Assembly: GCA_005881595.1 (NCBI GenBank)
Contig: VBBY01000032.1
Coordinates: 1-64,000 of the forward strand
Direction of reading: 5' to 3'
Length of the DNA stretch: 64,000 bases
From: Betaproteobacteria bacterium
GTDB taxonomy: Bacteria; Pseudomonadota; Gammaproteobacteria; Burkholderiales; SG8-39
Below the pieces are notes generated by a model that saw only the letters and a program-made list of their open reading frames with translations, searched no databases and was not told the DNA's origin. The position numbers and the translations under genes are program-made. Below are positions 60,106 to 64,000 of this stretch, in pieces (position 1 is the stretch's first letter; each line of letters begins with the position of its first letter).

Positions 60106-60270
60106 GCCCTTCTCCTCTTAAGCGCGCGATTTGAACTTGCGCGGCGACGGGTGTCAACTAGGTCACGTCTTCAACTCGGGCCACAGTGAAAACGCGCAAA
60201 ACCATGACCTTTTGCGCTGTAGAAACGCTAGCGGTGACCGATGATGTGGCTCACTCTCACCGGAGGCACC

Positions 60271-60510
60271 ATGACCGCTGCGGTTCTCGAATACAAACCC
60301 ACTCTAAGTCACGGCTGGTTTCTCGTCGCCATCTTCATTGCCTCATACCCCCTGTGGCACAGGGAGCTTCTGTTCACTGCGAGCGTCATCACGGAAGCGA
60401 CCGTGTCTCAGCAGCTCACTGAACCGGCCGTCGCGAATTTCGCGATCGTGCGCGAACTAAGCGCTCCGGTTGTTTCCCACCCTGCTGGAGCGTGCGCCGG
60501 GCAGCACTAA
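60271..60510 (+). CDS. Small hypothetical protein (79 aa) with one hydrophobic segment
   Basis: ATG at 60271 after GGAGGCACC; GWFLVAIFIASYPLW. Confidence 0.35.
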   Translation: MTAAVLEYKPTLSHGWFLVAIFIASYPLWHRELLFTASVITEATVSQQLTEPAVANFAIVRELSAPVVSHPAGACAGQH

Positions 60511-60523
60511 AGTCACGCAAGTG

Positions 60524-63500
60524 TCACTGGACGACGCCGACCGGGATGTCGCCGAGGTGGATGAGCTCGCGCTTCACCGCTCCCCCCGCATCGGTTTCGG
60601 CGATCAGGTGCCCGCGCGTGTCGTAGTGGAAGACTGTGTCGCCGAGGCTGTTAGTCTTCCTCACCCGCTGGCCGAGCGCGTTCACCTGGTAAGTGGTGGT
60701 GCCCAGGCTGCTAGTTGCTTGCACCATGCGCCCGCGCGTGTCGTAGGTGTAGGTGTTGTTGCCATCCGCGGTGGTCGAGCCGTTCGGGTCGAAGACGAAG
60801 CTCCGGACAGGTCCCGAACTAGGCGTGATGCTTGCGACGCGGTTTGAGCTCGAGCTGTAGGCGTAGGTGTCGGTGCTCGTGCCCGCCGCGCGGCTCATGC
60901 GGTTGCCGACCGCGTCGTAGCTGTAGGCGTAAGGCGTCGAAGGCGTGACGGCCTGGGTCAGGCGATCGAGGCTGTCGTAGTCGTACGTTTGGGCGTTGGC
61001 GGGATTGGCGAAGTCGCTGATGAACGTGATGCGGCTCGTCGCATCGTAGCCGATGCCGAAGGACTGCACGCCGAGCGTGTAGGAGGCGATGCGGCCGTCG
61101 AGGTCGATGCCACGGCTATAGACCTGATTGTTGCCGAGCGTGTAGCTCTTCACGCCGCCGAAGGGCTGATAGAGGACGCTTGAGACCACGACTTGCGACT
61201 GGGTATCCTTGGTAGTAGTCACCTGATTGACCCTGCCAACACCGTCGAAGGCGTAGGTCACAGTGCGGCTGCTCGGATAGGTCATCCCGCTAAGACGCCC
61301 TGCTTTGTCGTACGCATACCCGGTCCTGTACAGCACGCCGTTGACAGTCCGCGTATCGGACGTCACGCGCCCGTGGAGGTCGTAGGCGTAGGCGATCTGG
61401 CTCGTGACTTGGTTGGCCGAGTTCGTTTCGGTGATGGAGCTCAAGTGCCCGATCGCATTCGTTCCCTGATCGTAGGTGTAGGTCTGCATCGAGCCGTCGT
61501 TGAAAGTGATGAGCGTGACGCGGTTGAGCGCGTCGAAGGTGTACGCCGTCACCTGCCCTTTCGCGTCGGTCTGCATAAGGAGGTTGCCGGCGGCGTCGTA
61601 CGTATTCACCGTAGTGCCGGTATCTGGGCTCGCCTGCTGCGTAAGGTTCCCCAGACCGTCCACCGTGTACCCGGTGACCAGGCTCCGCGGATCGGTGACC
61701 TGGGTGAGCGCATCGAGCCCGTTGTGGGCGTACTGCGTAACCCCGAGGTTCGGGTCGGTGACCTGCTTCAGCCGGTTTAGCGCGTCGTAATCATTAGACG
61801 TGACGTGGTTGAGCGGATCCTTCACCGACTTGACGTTGCCCTGGTTGTCGTAGCCGTACTCGGTGGGCTGGTTCTGGGCGCCGAATTCATGGAACAGGCG
61901 GTTGAGGCTGTCGTAGTCACGTGTGCGTTTTTGCACCCGCACGTTCGCAGGATCGAATACCTCCTCCAGCGTGCGGTTGCCCATCGCATCGAGCCCATAG
62001 CTGATGCTGTTGCCGAGGTTGTCCTGCATCCCGGTCAGGCGGTGCGCGGGGTCGTAGCTGTACGAGAGATAGGAGAGGTCCGGCAGCGTCACCTTGGTAA
62101 GCTGGCCGACGCCGTCGTAGTCGTAAGTCGTGATCTCGCCGCCAGAGTTGCGCGAAGTAAGGCGCTGACGGGCGTCGTAGCCGAGCGTGATCGTCATCCC
62201 GTTCGGGTCGACGATCGTTCGCGGCTGGCCGTGCGCGTTGTACGCGGTGATGCTCGTGACATGCCCTGCCGCGTTGGTGATCGAAGCAACATTGCCTTGC
62301 GTGTCGTAGGTATAGGTGGTGACGTCCGAGACGTCGGTGCGCGGGCCATCGACCGTGAGCACCAGGCCGTTCGAGTTGTAGGTGTATGTCCAGGTGCGCG
62401 TTGCGCCGCTCGTCGCCTGCACGGTCCTCGAGCACAGCGCGCCGCGCGCGCCGCACTGCACGCCGTCCGCGTCGTAGACGTTCGTCGTGGTGCGCAGCGG
62501 CTCGACGATTTGCGTCGGCAGGCGGAACGTCGGGTGCCACTCCGTGGAGGTCGTGCGTTGTTGAGGCGTTGCGTTCGCCTCCGTGCGCGAGATCTCGAGA
62601 TTTCGAGCCGGATCGAAGGCGTATATCGTCTGGTTGCGGTTCCAGTCGGTGCGGCTCGCGAGGTTGCCGTTGGCATCGTAGGTCGCGGAGGTCGACGCAG
62701 TTCCCGAACCGCTGGCCGCAGGCTGGGTAGTGCCGGTTCCGCGGGCGACACCCAGGGTTCTCTGCAAACCGGCTGAACGCGACGTGCCAAGGGAATCGAG
62801 GTAGGCGGTGCTCGTGCCGGTGCCGTAATCGAATGAATAGAGGCCCACCCCGAGCGCGTGGACCGAGCTTGTCACGCGCGCCTGGCAGTCGTAGGTCCAG
62901 GTGGCATAGCGGTTGTCGTTCTCGTCGGTCAGTCCCGTCAACGCGTTGTTCAGCACCGCAGCCTGGCTCGAGCAGGCCGAACCGCCGTTGATCTGCTCCG
63001 CCTCCTTATAAAAGTAGACGCGGGTCTTCGTGTCCGGGAACGTGACCCTCGTGAGATTGCCGGCTCCAGCCGGACCGCCGGAACTGTCGTACTCGAAGAC
63101 ATATTGACTGCCTGCCGGGTCGGTCATGCTGTTGACGCGTCTTTGAGCGTTGTAGGTGAAGCTGAGCTGACGCCCGAAGCTATCCGTCACCGCGATCAGC
63201 AAGCCAGCCGCCGGCGCGATGCTGGGCGGAGTGCCGGCGCTGCTATAGGTCATCGACTGCTGCAGGCCCGCGCGATCGCGGATCAGAAGCAGCTTGCCTG
63301 CGGGATCGAACTCCTCGACCTCGTCGCCTTCTTTTGCGGTGTACCGCCAGCCGGTCAGATTGCCCGAGCCGTCGATCAGCTTCTCCAGCCTGTCTGCGAT
63401 ATCCGCGTCGCCGAGGTACAGATTTCCCGAGGCGGGGGCGCGAAACTGCAGGTCGCGCCCGTCGAGCCGGTGAACCGCGACGATCCCCTGCCCCGAGTCG

Positions 63501-64000
63501 CGAACGGCCGCGAGGTATCGGACGCTCCAGTGGGCTCCGAACGCCATCGACTCGAAATAGCTCGTCCCGGCCTGGCTGTTGTAGAAAAGAACCAGCTCGA
63601 GCTGGCCGGATGCCGCCCGATAGACCGTCTCGCTCTGGTACTTGTTGCCGCTGCCGATGTTGACCGGATTCGCCCTGGCGAGGTTTTCGCAGTCGACGCA
63701 CGGCCCTTTGCCTTTCGGACTGTCCTGGACACACAGGCCCAGGTGCTCGGTCGTGCCGTCGGGGCAAGCCTGGGTTTTGAACCCGGTGAACTTCCCTCCA
63801 AACGTGACTCCATCGTCCGAGCCAGGACCGCTACAGAAATCGCAGATGCAGGTCTGGTTGAACACGCACGCTCCGGGAGTTTGCGGGCCGGCGCTGTTCC
63901 TCATATCGTGCTGATTGATGAGACAGGCGCTCGGCGCGGGCAAGGGAACCTCCTGGCGACACGCCTCGTTCGCATCCAGATATTTGTAGAAACTGTCCGG
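60524..64000 (-). CDS. RHS/YD-repeat protein, 3' part (open at window edge)
   Basis: Many YD repeats (YDANGNLASRTDWNRN, YDALNRLKQVTDPNLGVTQYAHNG); frame stays open through 64000 (PDSFYKYLDANEACRQEVPLPAPSAC...). Confidence 0.92.
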   Translation of the reverse strand, partial: PDSFYKYLDANEACRQEVPLPAPSACLINQHDMRNSAGPQTPGACVFNQTCICDFCSGPGSDDGVTFGGKFTGFKTQACPDGTTEHLGLCVQDSPKGKGPCVDCENLARANPVNIGSGNKYQSETVYRAASGQLELVLFYNSQAGTSYFESMAFGAHWSVRYLAAVRDSGQGIVAVHRLDGRDLQFRAPASGNLYLGDADIADRLEKLIDGSGNLTGWRYTAKEGDEVEEFDPAGKLLLIRDRAGLQQSMTYSSAGTPPSIAPAAGLLIAVTDSFGRQLSFTYNAQRRVNSMTDPAGSQYVFEYDSSGGPAGAGNLTRVTFPDTKTRVYFYKEAEQINGGSACSSQAAVLNNALTGLTDENDNRYATWTYDCQARVTSSVHALGVGLYSFDYGTGTSTAYLDSLGTSRSAGLQRTLGVARGTGTTQPAASGSGTASTSATYDANGNLASRTDWNRNQTIYAFDPARNLEISRTEANATPQQRTTSTEWHPTFRLPTQIVEPLRTTTNVYDADGVQCGARGALCSRTVQATSGATRTWTYTYNSNGLVLTVDGPRTDVSDVTTYTYDTQGNVASITNAAGHVTSITAYNAHGQPRTIVDPNGMTITLGYDARQRLTSRNSGGEITTYDYDGVGQLTKVTLPDLSYLSYSYDPAHRLTGMQDNLGNSISYGLDAMGNRTLEEVFDPANVRVQKRTRDYDSLNRLFHEFGAQNQPTEYGYDNQGNVKSVKDPLNHVTSNDYDALNRLKQVTDPNLGVTQYAHNGLDALTQVTDPRSLVTGYTVDGLGNLTQQASPDTGTTVNTYDAAGNLLMQTDAKGQVTAYTFDALNRVTLITFNDGSMQTYTYDQGTNAIGHLSSITETNSANQVTSQIAYAYDLHGRVTSDTRTVNGVLYRTGYAYDKAGRLSGMTYPSSRTVTYAFDGVGRVNQVTTTKDTQSQVVVSSVLYQPFGGVKSYTLGNNQVYSRGIDLDGRIASYTLGVQSFGIGYDATSRITFISDFANPANAQTYDYDSLDRLTQAVTPSTPYAYSYDAVGNRMSRAAGTSTDTYAYSSSSNRVASITPSSGPVRSFVFDPNGSTTADGNNTYTYDTRGRMVQATSSLGTTTYQVNALGQRVRKTNSLGDTVFHYDTRGHLIAETDAGGAVKRELIHLGDIPVGVVQ

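Noticed and set aside
58420-60189. 589-aa + strand ORF antisense to the CocE hydrolase
   Set aside because: His/Val/Arg-rich mirror-frame translation with no motifs; CocE motifs on - are clear.
60900-63000. Periodic similar sequences resembling a repeat array
   Set aside because: They are degenerate YD-repeat codons of the RHS gene, not CRISPR repeats; no constant repeat/spacer structure.

Overview
GC-rich chromosomal window whose protein sequences look betaproteobacterial. (1) 1-14438: tuf 3' end followed by the complete S10-spc-alpha ribosomal protein block (rpsJ to rplQ, with secY, infA, rpmJ, rpoA). Several r-proteins carry Ala/Pro/Lys-rich low-complexity extensions, and two promoter-like sequences are embedded at stop codons. 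(2) 14472-21547: S8 peptidase with an adjacent paralogous remnant, small membrane protein, PhyH dioxygenase, HtrA-like protease, HdeD-like protein, and EttA plus a second truncated EttA 3' end. (3) 21572-28731: phthalate-type aromatic catabolic genes, including a FAH-family gene that appears broken by an internal deletion/frameshift. (4) 28728-30254: PQQ-type sugar dehydrogenase and DoxX. (5) 30348-36433: archaic (Csu-like, SCPU-domain) chaperone-usher pilus locus with an orphan convergent secreted protein. (6) 36614-46321: methyltransferase, esterase, CDGSH, SemiSWEET-like genes and a second aromatic/ring-cleavage gene set. (7) 46155-60105: TDT transporter and two tandem Liv-type ABC transporters with hydrolases. 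(8) 60524-64000: 3' end of an RHS/YD-repeat protein that stops before the usual core terminus. No tRNA, rRNA, CRISPR array or intact transposase was recognised. I did not find a clearly new multi-gene system. The most interesting signals are the clustered r-protein tails, the pilus locus composition, several gene remnants, and three genes with no canonical start codon where expected.
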